The notes below the pieces were generated by a model. The model ran no database searches, was not told where the DNA came from, and saw nothing but the letters and a program-made list of their open reading frames with translations. A stretch of DNA of 64,000 nt. Source: Epiperipatus broadwayi (Eukaryota; Onychophora; Udeonychophora; Euonychophora; Peripatidae). Positions 1-12,235 of this stretch are shown piece after piece (positions within the stretch are counted from its first letter, which is position 1; each line of letters starts with the position of its first letter). Location of the stretch: the NCBI GenBank assembly GCA_028023455.1, contig JAQFVV010000014.1, positions 2,295,336 to 2,359,335 on the forward strand. The letters are read 5' to 3'. The position numbers and the translations under genes were made by a program.

Positions 1-1198
1 TTGCTACTATAGAATGAATTTGAATTTAAAAATTAAAGATCATTTTTACTAATGGATAATAAACTTTACTTCATCAGCAATTAATCTTAATTATAAAACA
101 TACTTTGAAATAATGAAGTGTTGAATGCTGAATATTTTGGATATAGTAAAATCTGGTAACAGAATTAAAACTGCTATCTACAATGAAACTACAAATGTTT
201 GTTTAATATTGAACATAATTGTATTTAGGATTATCCATGCATAAAATATGAATATTCAACAAGTATAATATATTTATCCAGAAATATTTTCAAATGTTAC
301 TTATAAATTACAGATTGAATTATTCTTACTTAAAGTTTTGAAATAAGAAACATTAGTTCTGAAGATTTTATTGTTAAAGGAAACAAGAGTATACAGATTA
401 TTATAAAACCCTGAGAAATTTATTTTCTTAAATATTATTATTATAAAGCCCTGAGAAATTATTCTATTGAATATTTATGATTTTATTAAAATCCATAATA
501 ATTTGCAAGTTTAAGAGATTGTAAGATGCACTTTCATGTTTCAACCAACTGGTCATTTTCATGTCTCAACCAATTGCTCACTTTCTTTTCGCAACTGTGA
601 GTGCATTTATCTTACTATTTTTATGATCATTACAATCAATGAATAATGATCTATTTTTTTAAGTTACAATATATGTTTATGAACTCTTAATAAATGATAA
701 ATTGTAAAAAAATGTAATATATATATATATATATAATTTATCAATTGATTAAGAGTTTATAATATTTTTGCAACATTATGGTCATATAATTTACTGAAAA
801 ATGACTATAAGAAATGATATATATATATATAATATTATGTTCTGAGTTGTTATAAATAATTTATCTGCTCTTAATGTCCAGTATTCAAAAATTTATGAAA
901 AGATTGGTTCTCTTATTGTGCTCTATGTTGCTATGTTGTTATATAAAGGATTGTTAGAGAAGAAAGTATTAAATAGATACATACATTAATTTAGAGAGCA
1001 GGGATATTGTCCTCCACTTTAAAATTTTGCAAACAAAGATCCAGGCAATAAATATGGAAGATAGTGGATCTGATCTCTAGCCTACCCACAATGTTTGATA
1101 ATTTTTTCTAATAAGAGAATGGCTTTCTTGTTGAGCTCTATATTGTTATATAGAAGATATCAGGAACACATTCAGCTAGGGTAGTAAATGTTAAATCA

Positions 1199-1233
<35 letters not shown>

Positions 1234-1491
1234 TTTTAGATATATATATATATATTTATAAATGCATCTCTATAAATTGTATTTACATTTATAATCACAA
1301 ATGTGCAATTATTCTCATATCATTTAATATTAAACAGTATAGTTTTTTTTAAGTTTTAATGATGTTTGTTGCTATTTAGTCTTTACTTATGAATATATTT
1401 TCATTATAGAATGATACTATGAAGAAATTTAACTATTCATTATTATCTTCTGTCATTATTTTGTAGTTGTTGTGATATGGTTATTTAAAAC
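1..1491. other. AT-rich non-coding DNA with TA microsatellites
   Basis: No reading frame or RNA gene is recognisable here. The stretch is strongly AT-rich, with short poly(A), poly(T) and (TA)n tracts, the longest running from about 1202 to 1231. It is best read as intergenic or intronic spacer up to the hAT remnant that begins at 1492. Confidence 0.6.
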
Positions 1492-2334
1492 CAGGGGTTA
1501 CCAGAGTGGTCAGTATCGACCCCCTGGGAGTCGATATAGTATTATTGGCAGTCGATATGGACTAGGAGATCCATGGAAAAATTGATTAAAAAATCACAAA
1601 TATAATTACTGTATATATATATAATGTTTTTGAATGTTGTTTCAATGAATTTAATACCAGTTTATTTACCAGAAAAAATAACACAACTCACCATAGCTAT
1701 CCGTCTATGTGGAAAACAGCAAGGGCCAGCAGAAATTTGCCGAGCTTGTGCTCTGGTTACCCAAAACATAGCTTACAGTGTAGTATATATCAAACATCCA
1801 CATTATACTGATGTTATTCACCTCTCTATAGTCGTTTTTATGCGACCATTTATTTAATATTTCACATGAGGAAAGATTAAATTACTATGTATTAATATCT
1901 GCTGACCAGCTTCATTTTTGTTATTATTTATAGGACCCTAATTCTGCAATGGCAGCTTCAGTTTCTAAAAATAAAAATAAAGTCGACAATATTTATTGGA
2001 TTATTTGAAATTTGAATTTATTCCTTCACAATAAATGAAACGTTACCTATGTATCCTCTCTGTGAGAAAACTTGTACAAATGATTCAATGAAACCAGCTA
2101 AAATGATCATCTTGAGAGAGTTCATTCTGATAAAAAGGATAAAGATCTTGATTTGTTTTAAAAAACCTAAAGAAAAATTTGCAACATAACCCCAAATTTA
2201 AAAAATTTTAAGAAGCCGTCAGCTATAGCTGAAATTGAAGGTGAATTAAATCATTAAAATAAATTTTGTGGGAGTTGATAAGAGATTTCGAAGATTTTTA
2301 ACAGATCGATGATCAAAAAAGTTTGGCGATCCCG
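1492..2334 (+). mobile_element. Degenerate hAT transposon remnant with broken BED finger
   Basis: The left end begins CAGGGGTTACC and is followed by a GTCGA-rich stretch typical of hAT termini. The right end, near 2312-2334, reads on the reverse strand as an imperfect counterpart (CGGGATCGCC). Inside, on the + strand near 2050-2160, a decayed BED-type zinc finger can be read. It has Cys at 2061, then TNDSMKPAK, then, after a one-base frame change, HLERVHSDKKDKDLDLF. The motif matches the N-terminal finger of ZBED/hAT transposases, which binds DNA. The first Cys of the usual CxxC pair reads as Tyr. No catalytic or dimerisation domain remains, and the 8-bp flanks no longer match, so this is an old internally deleted copy. 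The short frame at 1624-1857 lies inside it and has no recognisable product. Confidence 0.55.
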
Positions 2335-5075
2335 TTTATTGGAAAATAATGTAAAAAACTTTTTACTGTATTTTGTTGCTATTGTTTCTGTTCTTGATTG
2401 GTCTGAATAAAAAATTGACTACCTTATTCTAAAAAATAAGGAATGTTTTATTATGATTGTGTTTAATTGTATATGATTGTAAATAATATAATTAACTTTA
2501 AAAGTTGGATATATATTCAAATATTATACTTTTGTAAATAAATGTATTTATTTAAAAAGCTTCAAAATAAATTAAAATTCTATCTGGGCTGTGTGTGAGG
2601 GAGAATATAATGATGATTTGCATTTTTCCCGCAATTTTGTAGCTGTAATCTGATGAAAGTGATTGAATGATCCATTTTTGCTTTTCCATGGATACGAGGC
2701 TAATAACTATTGAAAAGACATTTAGAGTTAGAAAAAGAATAAGTATAATTTTAGTAGCTTGACTAGTTTGGCCGAGGTTTGGTTATTTTAGATAATGAGG
2801 AAAAATGAGCCTGTCAAGATAATAGAATAACAGTTTCACTTTATATCCAGGCCTTAACTTTAATACAAAAGAAAATAAAAGTGATTTGAAACAGTGGTAA
2901 TAATATAAATGTTATTTTATTAAAATCTAATTGAAAAATGAATTTATGTATATAAAAAAAAGACTATCATTTAATGTAGTTTGTTCTCTAACAGCCTTTC
3001 AAAATTATAGTAAAAGAAAATATATTATTCACTTCTCAATTGCTGGATAATAAAATGTTGAACAGTTTTCCATTGTTGTCAAACTTTTAGATAAGCATAG
3101 CTAATGATTCACTTACTGACTAATATTGGATGTTTAACAGAATTGGCTATGGGTCAACAGCCTATACGAAATCTTAAGCTTGATATAGATATTAAATTAG
3201 TTGTGTGTCTTTTTTTCAGAATTTTTCAAATGTCACATTATACATATACTTAAGAAAACAATAAAAGAGAGACTGAGTATGACAGATTCACCCATGTTGA
3301 TTTATATTTTTACGTCATCTGTGTGTGTGATAAGAAAAGTATAAATTTGGCATTTTTGATATCTTCATCAAAGACGTATTGTTTAATATATTATTTGAAT
3401 AAGAAGACTATTGTATAATATAGGGGTTTTGTATAGTTTTACAATCTGTCTGAGCTAATTTTAGTGCAATGTATGTGACTATACTATGTGTCTATTTACA
3501 TGCAATAAGAAATAAGCATGGTATGGAGGAAATTGCATTTTCTTTAGTGATTTGCAAGGAATAAGTAAAATTGGTAATTTGGGGAAAAAAACTGATACTC
3601 CTAAATAATGTTGAGTCCATTGTAACTAATCTCATGATGAGTTGAGTAATTTTGGAAGTCATTTTACAGTGAATAGATATTTAAGAACCTTTTCATATAA
3701 AATTCAAATTATTCTATTTTTTAATGTCTAAATGGAAATAGAAATTGAACTTTTGCTACATTAGATTTATTGAAAAAGAAATTTAAAAAAAGTATAACCC
3801 CAATGATTTATGATAATTGTGGCTAATATAAATTGATTTTTTGATGTAAAAATTGATTATTATAAAGAATATTTTTGTAATTTTATTTTGTCTAATTATA
3901 TAACTTTTTCATTCTTTTGCTGAATAAGTTAGTTTCATTTTAAAATCATATATTTTCTATTTTTAAATAATACCACAATTTTAATGAATTTCACAAATAT
4001 TTAACAAGTTAAAAATATAAAAAATAAAATATCTAAATTATTAAACTTTTTTTTACTCTTACAATATATATCAACAAAATTTCAGATTAATTTGCTATTA
4101 TAAAGAGCAAAGACTCAACTCAAGAAGTGATCCGTTGTTGACAAATGAAATGTAAAATATTTGTTACTGCAAAAATGGCAAAACTATTAGAAAATAATAT
4201 AGTAACAGTTGATAGCCCTAAGTATCAGAAACACAAAACACTTTATTGAATTTAAATTAGAATGTTTTGGTCAATTTAAAATATTAACAGATTTAAAATG
4301 GTTCACATTTAATTGAGATCAATAAGAAAATAAGATACTCTATTCAGAAGTGCCTCAAAGATAGCTGGTATAAGAAAAGCAGCAATTTACCAGTAAATTT
4401 TTAATTGAGGCAAATAATATATAAAGAAAATAAGAAATATATAAAAATATTTTTAAATGTTTCATTAAGAAGAATTATGTATCTGAAATGCTGTAAAATG
4501 GTATGAAAAAGAGTTATAGATGATATAAGAAAATATAATTTTTAATTGATAAATAAAGCTATAAAAGAGAAAAAATGTTTCAAAAATATAAAACATCTTG
4601 GTATTTGAAAAAAGTTATTTCAGTATTCAGAACAGAATTATGATGGAATTATTATTACAAACTATGATAAAATGTATGGTGAAAGTATATAAATAATTAT
4701 TGAAGCAATGGATCTGAAGTCCGATCCATGCTTCACAGCCTCCTATAAACTTAATTAGTATTGTAGGCCTGAATTAAGTTTATAGTCCAATATCAGCAGG
4801 GTTTTGCATTAAAGTTATAATTAATTATGTTTATTAAATTTGTATTTACATTTAAATATTTTGTGTTAAATAAATTCCATTCGAAGATTAAATTTCAGTT
4901 AATAAAAATTACTTGTAAAACCTATTAGTCAAACATATATATACACGTCAAGCATATATATATGAGTTAATGCAAAATTCAGCTGAAAGAAAATGCTTAT
5001 TTTATAAAAGAAATAAGAATATATTTTTCTTTTAAAATCTTGTTAAAATATGGCGTATGATTTTTATTTGAGATA
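2335..5075. other. AT-rich spacer, no gene seen
   Basis: There is no recognisable coding region or RNA gene. The only structure I see is a pair of adjacent hairpins at 4701-4785, listed separately. The remainder is AT-rich with short homopolymers. Confidence 0.6.
4701..4785. repeat. Two adjacent short hairpins
   Basis: The first hairpin pairs TGAAGCAATGGATC (4701-4714) with GATCCATGCTTCA (4723-4735), with one bulged base and an 8-base loop. The second pairs CTATAAACTTAATT (4743-4756) with AATTAAGTTTATAG (4772-4785), 14 of 14 bases, around a 15-base loop. A hairpin of similar design (GAAGC...GCTTC) occurs at 24421-24454. The role is unknown; they may be the ends of a small repeat family. Confidence 0.5.
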
Positions 5076-6024
5076 AGCCCACCAACATTTTCTAAAAGAA
5101 TGTATGTTTGTAATTAATTAGCCCATTCAAGGCAAATTAAAGATGGCTTTCTCTTTCTTTTTTAATTAATAAAATTCAAAAAATTAATAAAATTCAAAGT
5201 TTAAAGAAAAAATTTAGAATAAAAAAGTAAAAGTTATTTTTAGAAAATGTTACCTTGAAACAAAGGAGCACGGGGGAGGGGGGCTTATCAAGATCTAAGA
5301 TCATACACAAAACAATAGAAGTTAGCTTACAAAAAAAGGTATAAATTGGAGAGAGAACAAAAGACTTGGCATTCAGATTTTCCTTTTGGAGATTTCATTC
5401 AGATTTCCCTTTTGAGATTTCATTCAGATTTCTCTTGAGACTATTCAGATTTTGCTTTTCCTATTAGAGAGATTTCTCTTGCTTGCTTTTCAGTCAGATT
5501 TCTCTTTGGCGAATTCATTGATATTTCTCTTGCTGCTTTTTCAGATTTTTCCTTGGGAGAATTAATTCAGTTTTCTCACATTTTGCTTCTCATTGAGATT
5601 TTGTTCCAAAAAGTTATTTAACTGTCATCCTCGAAATCAAGGAGAAGTATTAACATGCCACAAGTTAAAAGTCATATGAATTTGATGGATTCTACTATGC
5701 TTCGTGGTTAGGCAAATAGCTTTGCCTATCGCTGGGGTTCCTAAAACCAACAAAATGCCCTAGTATCCAACCAATATTAATTTGAACTCTGAGCCGTGTC
5801 TGTGGGACTCTTCTTGAAAAAATGCTACGTATTTCCATTTTTCCTTGTCCGGACAAATACCTATTGATAGTCAGATCAAGCCACGAATGCCGCCTAATCT
5901 CTCCTCATGAACTATTTATTATTCTACCCTTTTTGATCATACCTTTTTAATTGTTTATTGTAGTATATTTCTGAAATGTTTTATTTGATTATATTTGTAA
6001 TGTAACCATTTTTATTAGACTAGT

Positions 6025-6058
<34 letters not shown>

Positions 6059-6060
6059 GT
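5076..6060 (+). repeat. Unclassified repeat with T-rich tandem motif, possible solo LTR
   Basis: This segment is less AT-rich than its surroundings. A TATA-like TATAAATT sits near 5340, after a purine-rich GGGGGAGGGGGG stretch. It is followed from about 5370 to 5600 by degenerate tandem copies, roughly 25 bases each, built on ATTCAGATTTC and CTTTTGAGA. A more complex part follows (about 5620-5920), then a (TA)n run at 6027-6055. A TATA-like element, repeated initiator-like CATTCAG sites and no coding capacity would fit a solo LTR. I cannot define TG...CA ends or a target duplication, so it could equally be part of another repeat. Confidence 0.3.
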
Positions 6061-6974
6061 GATCATCTATATATATATATTTAACCCTTTTTCCTTCACT
6101 ATTCTTCATTACTAACATGTTATCAATATTTTGTATTCCATTGCGGTTAAGTTTAAAAGTTAATTTTTCATTTAAAATATCTTTCCAATTTCATTTATAG
6201 TTGTAAATTAAATACGAGTAAGTTTCCTTTGTTAGCCCACTTGATCTCCTTGATAACACCTCTTTTGTCCGCCATTAGCTTATTATGTATATCTTATTTA
6301 GCTATATACGTCTTAAATAATTTTAAACTGTTTTTAGCACAAAGCAATTAGAAAATGCTTTGCGAAAAATTCTTTATTGTGCTTTATCGAGGGGATTTGA
6401 GTTGACAATTTTATTAAAATTGGGAAGAAAACATTTAGACTGCAAAAATATTATGTTGTTATTACTATCTGTTTTTATTGTCAAATTTGTTTTTCATTAA
6501 TCCATAGGGGAATAGTAGAGGCCATTAAAACATTACTAACATTTTAAAAGTCATTAATTAAATATATTATTTAACTAAAAAGCTTGAGTTTTCTAATTTT
6601 ATTTTAATGCTTTAGTTTACTTTTCCAATGATCCAGGCATGCAAAACACATTTTCCATAGTACTTTTATGCTCATTTAACTATTCAGTTCCATAAGTATT
6701 ATTGTCCATGTCTCTCCCTTAATGCTAAGCTTTGGGCCGGATGAGAAAATAATTTATGCATGTCTCAGATAATGTTGTTGGTTCATAGTTAGCCTCGAGA
6801 ATAGGCGAATAGGGCAGAGGTCATAGTATTCTTGATTTAACATCTCGCGTATGGGTGGCCTTGAGGTACTTTCACCTAGTATTCGAACTGGGTTAAACCA
6901 ACATACGTCATCCGACCGTCACATTATATAGTAATACAAAAATCTCTACAATTACATCTTGAAAAATGCCAAGC
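6061..6974. other. AT-rich spacer with a short less AT-rich patch
   Basis: Mostly AT-rich DNA. A less AT-rich patch at about 6725-6925 contains TATTCGAACTGGG, which is weakly like a tRNA-type B box. No A box or cloverleaf partner could be placed, so no RNA gene is called. Confidence 0.45.
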
Positions 6975-7652
6975 ATTTTAAATGAAGAGATTAAACATAT
7001 TATTAAATTGATAAGTAGGAAATGATGGAATATTATTCATATTTTAAAATTAAGCAAATGAAAAAGTAGAAAATTATTGGGAAAACTATGTTTGAAATCT
7101 CTAAATGATAAAAATGTTTTAGATGATTGGAAAAATGCCATAGTAATATTGATATTTTAAAAAAGTGATAAAGAAGCTATTAGAAATTACAGACATATCA
7201 ATTCTTATATATGTTCTATTCAATATCTTTACCGAAATAATTACAACTCATCTATAGTGTACTTTAGACTCAAACCATCCAAAAGAATTGGCAGCATTTA
7301 AACATGATTTTAGAAGAGTGGATCATATTTAAGTATTGACAGAAATTTTAGAAAGGAAAAATGAATTGTTATTTTGCTTTGAATTTTTAGATTATGAAAA
7401 TGCATTTGATTTTATAAGCATTATCGCAGTGAATAATGCTTTGATTTATTAATTAAACTACAGTTCTAGAATATTGTCATATTCTGAAATGATATTCATT
7501 AATATGCATCAGCTGTGATTATATTACATAAACATAGTATGGAAATTAATACTGATAATAGTAGTAACAGTGTCATTCCATATTTCCAAAAAAAAAATTC
7601 ATCAGTTTTACAAAAAGTATTGTATGCATTAATGTAGGAAAATAAGGGAATA
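6975..7652 (+). mobile_element. RTE-type LINE, 5' part (split copy A)
   Basis: Translation on the + strand with frame changes gives the start of an RTE/BovB-like reverse transcriptase. Recognisable pieces are DDWKNAIVILI, then EAIRNYR, then TLDSNHPKELAAFKHDF, and the motif A region FLDYENAFDF near 7385-7410. Reading frames are broken by many stops. The apurinic-type endonuclease domain expected upstream is not visible. The copy stops near 7652, where a second LINE has inserted, and resumes near 10199. RTE elements copy themselves by target-primed reverse transcription in the nucleus; this copy is dead. Confidence 0.75.
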
Positions 7653-10198
7653 AGCATCTACGCTTATGAATGAGCTTGACCAAATCAATAATAAAATAAA
7701 GACATGCTCAACTGAACCAGATCATATCAAACACCTTCTATCACTAAAACATCAGTATAAGGAAAAACAGATGACTATTGCGGAGTATATTTCTATTAAA
7801 AGATCACAAAACTTTCTTACTACCCAACACTGCTGGACTCGGGGATATTTGCGATGGGCATTGGGAGCTAGGAAAAAACTTAACACTCCAACCTCCCTTA
7901 TTGTCAATGGAAACTATGTCACTGGTCATCACATGATTGAACACATTGGTCTTCACTTCAAAAACCGACTTCAAAATAATATTCCAAAGACTATCAGTGA
8001 ATGGCTGGATCACCCATCTGCTATAAACCATGGCATAACAGCAGCTGATCTTAAAAACCGTCTATCAGCACTTTCTGACAGTGTTCATCCTGGGATGCAT
8101 GCTATACCAAGATTTCTAATTTCCCACTTTGATAACTTTGCTATCCCAATCATGATGAACATGATCAATCATCTATCCACTAAAAGAAAGGAAATAAATA
8201 ATCTCTACCCGATTGCCTTAGTGCCATTCATCAAGAAGAACAAAGATCCAACCAACATCCATAACATAAGGCCTATCTCCATGACACCAATTTTAATCAA
8301 AGTTATCGAAGGTGTAATTAAAGAGAAAATCCAGCAAAAAATTTTAGACAATATTGTTCAGTCACAATATGCAAGAAAAGGATCTTCAGCCCTAACAGCA
8401 ATGGGTGAAGTCAAGATTCTCCTTGATCATATTACATCTAATCGCTTATCAAAACCCATTGCAGTCTAGCTAGACATAACAGAGGCTTTTGACTCGATTA
8501 ATATTCACACACTTCTTACTCTTCTAAAAGACCTCAACATTCCTTCTCATATTATACAGATTCTGGAGAATCTTCTCTACAATAGGCTAATTCACATCTC
8601 CTTAGATGGATTCTACACAGATGGGTTCTCCCCCGACCTGTCTATTCCTCAAGGATCTCCATTGAGTGCCATCCTTTTTATATACTATCTCAACCCCCTA
8701 TTGAGAGATATAGAAATCTCATTCACCGGAGTATTCATTCCTCGCATCAAAAAATCCTTCAAGTTGTTTGCATATATGGATGATGTCCTCCTAATACTAC
8801 CATCTCAAAAACATCTCCCAACACTCCAAAGATTTTGGATAAATTTGCCCGTGATTCACAACTCAAATTTAACTCCAACAAATCTTCATCTTGGAAAATT
8901 CTATCGGGAAAGAAAGTCTCATCTAGATTTCTAGCTGAGCCCCAGGACTTTCTTGGCTTCCCTATCTCCATGTCTCAAATAGCCATGTCAAAAAAAGTAC
9001 ATAACTCCTTAATCAACTCCACATCCCAGATTATTCAATCTTTTTCCAGGGTGTATCTCTCCATACAGGCAAAAGTAGCGCTACTGAACATGAAAGTCAC
9101 GTCCAAGATTGCATACTACCTCCCCATCATGACAGCAACAAAAGCCTTTACCAAAAAAATCAATAGTCTATGGGCTAAACTCTTTTGGAAAAACAGTACA
9201 ACGTTTATAAGCATGACAAGGATGCAATACCATCGCAAATCTAATGGGATGTCCTTTCACTCCATCCCCTCAATTATCTTTCAAAAATCTCACACATTAA
9301 TTCATAACCTCTTACAAAAACATGATTCCTTCAATATTTCAGAGGCCGTTCAACTGATGGACAGACCTCCTCCTCAAAAATGCTGGCTAGACCAGGTTCT
9401 CCAGCTTCTCAATCAATTTATATCTAATTTACAAAATCCATATAATACAAAAATCACCATCTGGGAAGCCCACCATAAAATCAACCCTGAAATCAACTCA
9501 ATGTTGCCAATGCTTGGCATCACTAATCATAGAATTACTTCAATATTCAAGTTCTGAGCATTAGAGCCTAAATTTTTAAACTACCTAGTAAAAGTAAATC
9601 TGGGAGCCATGCATACCAACTGGTTCCTCCACCACAAGAGATTTCTTAACAACATTGACCCTATCTGCCCAATCTGCAAGAGGCATGATGAGACATTTGA
9701 CCACATAATTCGCTCATGTACCGGACTTAGTAGTATCAAATTTTTAATTTTCCAAAACAGTAAAACTGATATTTACAGAATCCTCTCGCTAAAAGAATCT
9801 CTACAAAGTAAACAATTTCCAATTATAAGAATGTCAGTATTTCTCAACCATTCTATCTGGAATATGAGATGCAAATTAGTATTCACAAATCCTCCACCAG
9901 ACCCAAACAGTCTATTCATTTCTTTCTTAAACAAAATCAAAAATAAAGACATGATCCTTTCCTCCAAATTTTTATTTGAAGAAACCTGGAATCTATTCCA
10001 AATTCCAAAGCCCAATACATTTCCAAATCGCTTATGACAACAATCTATAAACCACAGGATTTATTCCATACCCTGGATTAATATTTTCATAAATTATCGA
10101 CTACCAACCCAGTAGTGACATTATAGACTCTTTTTTTGTCAATGTACTATAAAAAATTAATGTATTAAAAAACCAATATTCTCCCTAAATAAAATTCT
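7653..10198 (+). mobile_element. Non-LTR retrotransposon (LINE copy B) inserted into copy A
   Basis: This is a 5'-truncated LINE holding the reverse transcriptase and C-terminal zinc knuckle of an ORF2-type protein, followed by a short AT-rich 3' tail (10038-10198). It sits between the two halves of an RTE element, so it is younger than its host repeat. The base composition of its coding part is less AT-rich than the surroundings. The flanks of the insertion, AATAAGCAT on the left and TAAATATACAT on the right, may be a decayed target duplication. The domain order and W/L-rich region after the reverse transcriptase recall Tx1/L1-like elements, but I do not assign a clade firmly. Confidence 0.75.
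7666..10037 (+). pseudogene. LINE reverse transcriptase with C-terminal zinc knuckle, three breaks
   Basis: About 790 codons remain readable. The order of motifs is PFIKKNKDPTNIHNIRPISM (fingers), LDITEAFDSI (motif A), IPQGSPLSAILF (motif B) and FAYMDDVLLI (motif C, the catalytic YMDD, near 8767-8796). A thumb and linker region follows (DFLGFPIS, LFWKNS), then a knuckle CPICKRHDETFDHIIRSC near 9670-9720. The breaks are an in-frame TAG at 8467-8469 just before motif A, a frame change near 8830-8860 after motif C, and a TGA at 9555-9557 before the knuckle. The endonuclease domain and ORF1 are absent. All catalytic residues of the palm are still visible, so the copy is fairly young but inactive. 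Confidence 0.8.
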
Positions 10199-11010
10199 TT
10201 TAAAACTAAATATACATGGAGAATATTTAAATTATTTAGATTTTGTAGTTTATGCTTCAGAGCTTCAGGAAAAATTTCCATCATTTTCAAATGAGAGTAA
10301 GAAAGTAGGACTAAAGATAAATATTAAAAAAGATCTAAACTAGTATTCAATACATTTTCCACAAAAAAAATAAAGATTCATAATTACAAATTAGAAGTTA
10401 ACAATTATAAATATCTTGGTCAAATTTTTAATACAGATTAATCATAAGTAAATGGAATTAGTAGTAGAATTAAAATTGTGTGGATTGATGTGGTAGAAAT
10501 AACTAAATATTATATTTAAATAATAGTTTTTAATAGATGTTTTAGTAGTTCTTATTTATGGATCTATGACGTAAATACTTAACAATAGAGTAATAGAGAA
10601 ACTTCAAAGCACTCAATAGTTTATGGAGATTTATTATCTTGGAAGTAATAAGAAAAAAATCAAAAGCAAAATTTTGTGGGGAGAGAACAAACAAGTATCA
10701 CTGACATCATTGAAAGAATTGAGAGGCTAAAGTGGAATGGGGTATGTTTGTTTTTAGAAGAAAGGATAATATGTTAACAACTGAAATCTTAAACTGTATA
10801 TTAAAAAAATTTTAATGATCTAGAAAAAGACCACATGTAAGAATGATGGATGAAAAAGAAATTTTGTTGGTGTGATATGGAGAAGAAATATTATGGATCT
10901 GAAAAAAAAATGGATTAAATTTGAAAAGATCTTTATCTTACAGCAGTGATTTGATAATAATGGAAAATGATGAATGGAGATGATATAGGATAAATAAGAG
11001 TATTTATTTT
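10199..11010 (+). mobile_element. RTE-type LINE, 3' part (split copy A)
   Basis: This continues the RTE element interrupted at 7652. The decayed frame resumes with IHGEYLNYL, then a damaged FADD region, then KVGLKINI, and carries the RTE C-terminal region. About 700 bases align by eye with the second RTE fragment at 28400-29135; shared words include AATTATAAATATCTTGGTCA-like and GTATCACTGAC. The end near 10950-11000 has the GATGA-rich tail usual for RTE elements. Frameshifts and stops are numerous. Confidence 0.7.
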
Positions 11011-12235
11011 TATAATGTAGTGTCATCTATTGCAAGTTTTAGTAATCAGCTTTTGCCAGATAATAATGCAATTTATTCATCTTCATCTCTGGGCAGGTTT
11101 CTGGCATTTTCCATTCTCAATGAGAGTTTAGGATTCAATGCTGGAACTCGTGCAATTATGCACCTGGCAGCCATGTTAATTCCTTTTACTAACATACTTA
11201 TCACTTGAATCGTAGTCTCATAAATAAGACATAATTCAAAAAATTATCTCTACATTAGAAATAATATTATACTCAAACAGAAAAAGAAATTGTAAAAAGC
11301 TAAAAGAATTATGTAAGATTGTATTGATATTAATACAAAGTATATTATTTCAATGTATAATCATTGTCAAATATTTCACCCCAAATCTGGGTTGTTGTTT
11401 TTTTTTTTTGCAATTAAATAAATGAAAATTTAAAGTATAGAAACTCAGTGATTGGTTATGTTTGATAAGAATGTTAAGTTAATTTTCTATTTCTCTCTTA
11501 TATTAAAATGTATATAGACTCCAGGTATATAAAGTACACTTGTATTTAAAATATTAAATTATGTTAGTGAATATGCTAAAGTACATATAATCACATTACA
11601 TATTTTCATTTTAAGAGAAAAAAAAATAGAGAAAAGAAAAAAATATATAAACAGCTTTATTTTTAAGAAATATAATTGTATCAAAATTAAATGATTGCAT
11701 ATACAAATTTTATTTTTAAATAGAGTAAAAGTTTAGGATCAGAGTGGGGAGGAATAATTTCTAAATAAAGATTAAAATTAGCTCTCCTTTTTATAAAATG
11801 CAGAAGAAAAAAGAAAATGGGTGTATGAAAAAATATATATAATAATAAGTAAATGTAAAAATCCAAACAGAAGTTAATTTGAAAAGGTAAAAACTTATAA
11901 ATGTAATTTGTAAAAGATTACTGACTGATAAAAGAAAATTAAAACTAACAATAGAATTAATTAAAACTATACAAACTTTTATCAGTATAAAAGATAAGAT
12001 AGTTAGATTAATCTCAAAATGAAACTAGATAGCAGAAAAATTCAAGAATTAATTAAATTTTATCTAAGTCACAACAAAGATAAAACAGTGGGAGTGAGAA
12101 GTATAAAAGAGAGAAGAGAAAGAAATTAAGACAGTCAGATTATTATGTAAATTCAGAGTATAAGTATTATTGCTATTATTATTAATACTCTGCTGTGATA
12201 GTATTACTATTAAAAGTAAAGAAGAGAAGATCATC
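11011..12235. other. AT-rich spacer; one unassigned short frame
   Basis: A 62-codon + strand frame (11020-11208) lies in a less AT-rich patch and reads LGRFLAFSILNESLGFNAG. I recognise no family, splice sites are not convincing, and it may be part of an unidentified repeat. The rest is purine-rich AT DNA without visible genes. Confidence 0.4.

Noticed and set aside
2650-2670. Other CTGATGA occurrences as hammerhead cores (also near 27918 and 45949 on the plus strand, and 7604, 48059 and 59027 on the minus strand)
   Set aside because: None is followed by a stem II hairpin and GAAA at the right distance.
6725-6925. tRNA or SINE around TATTCGAACTGGG
   Set aside because: Only a weak B-box-like match; no A box or stems could be placed.
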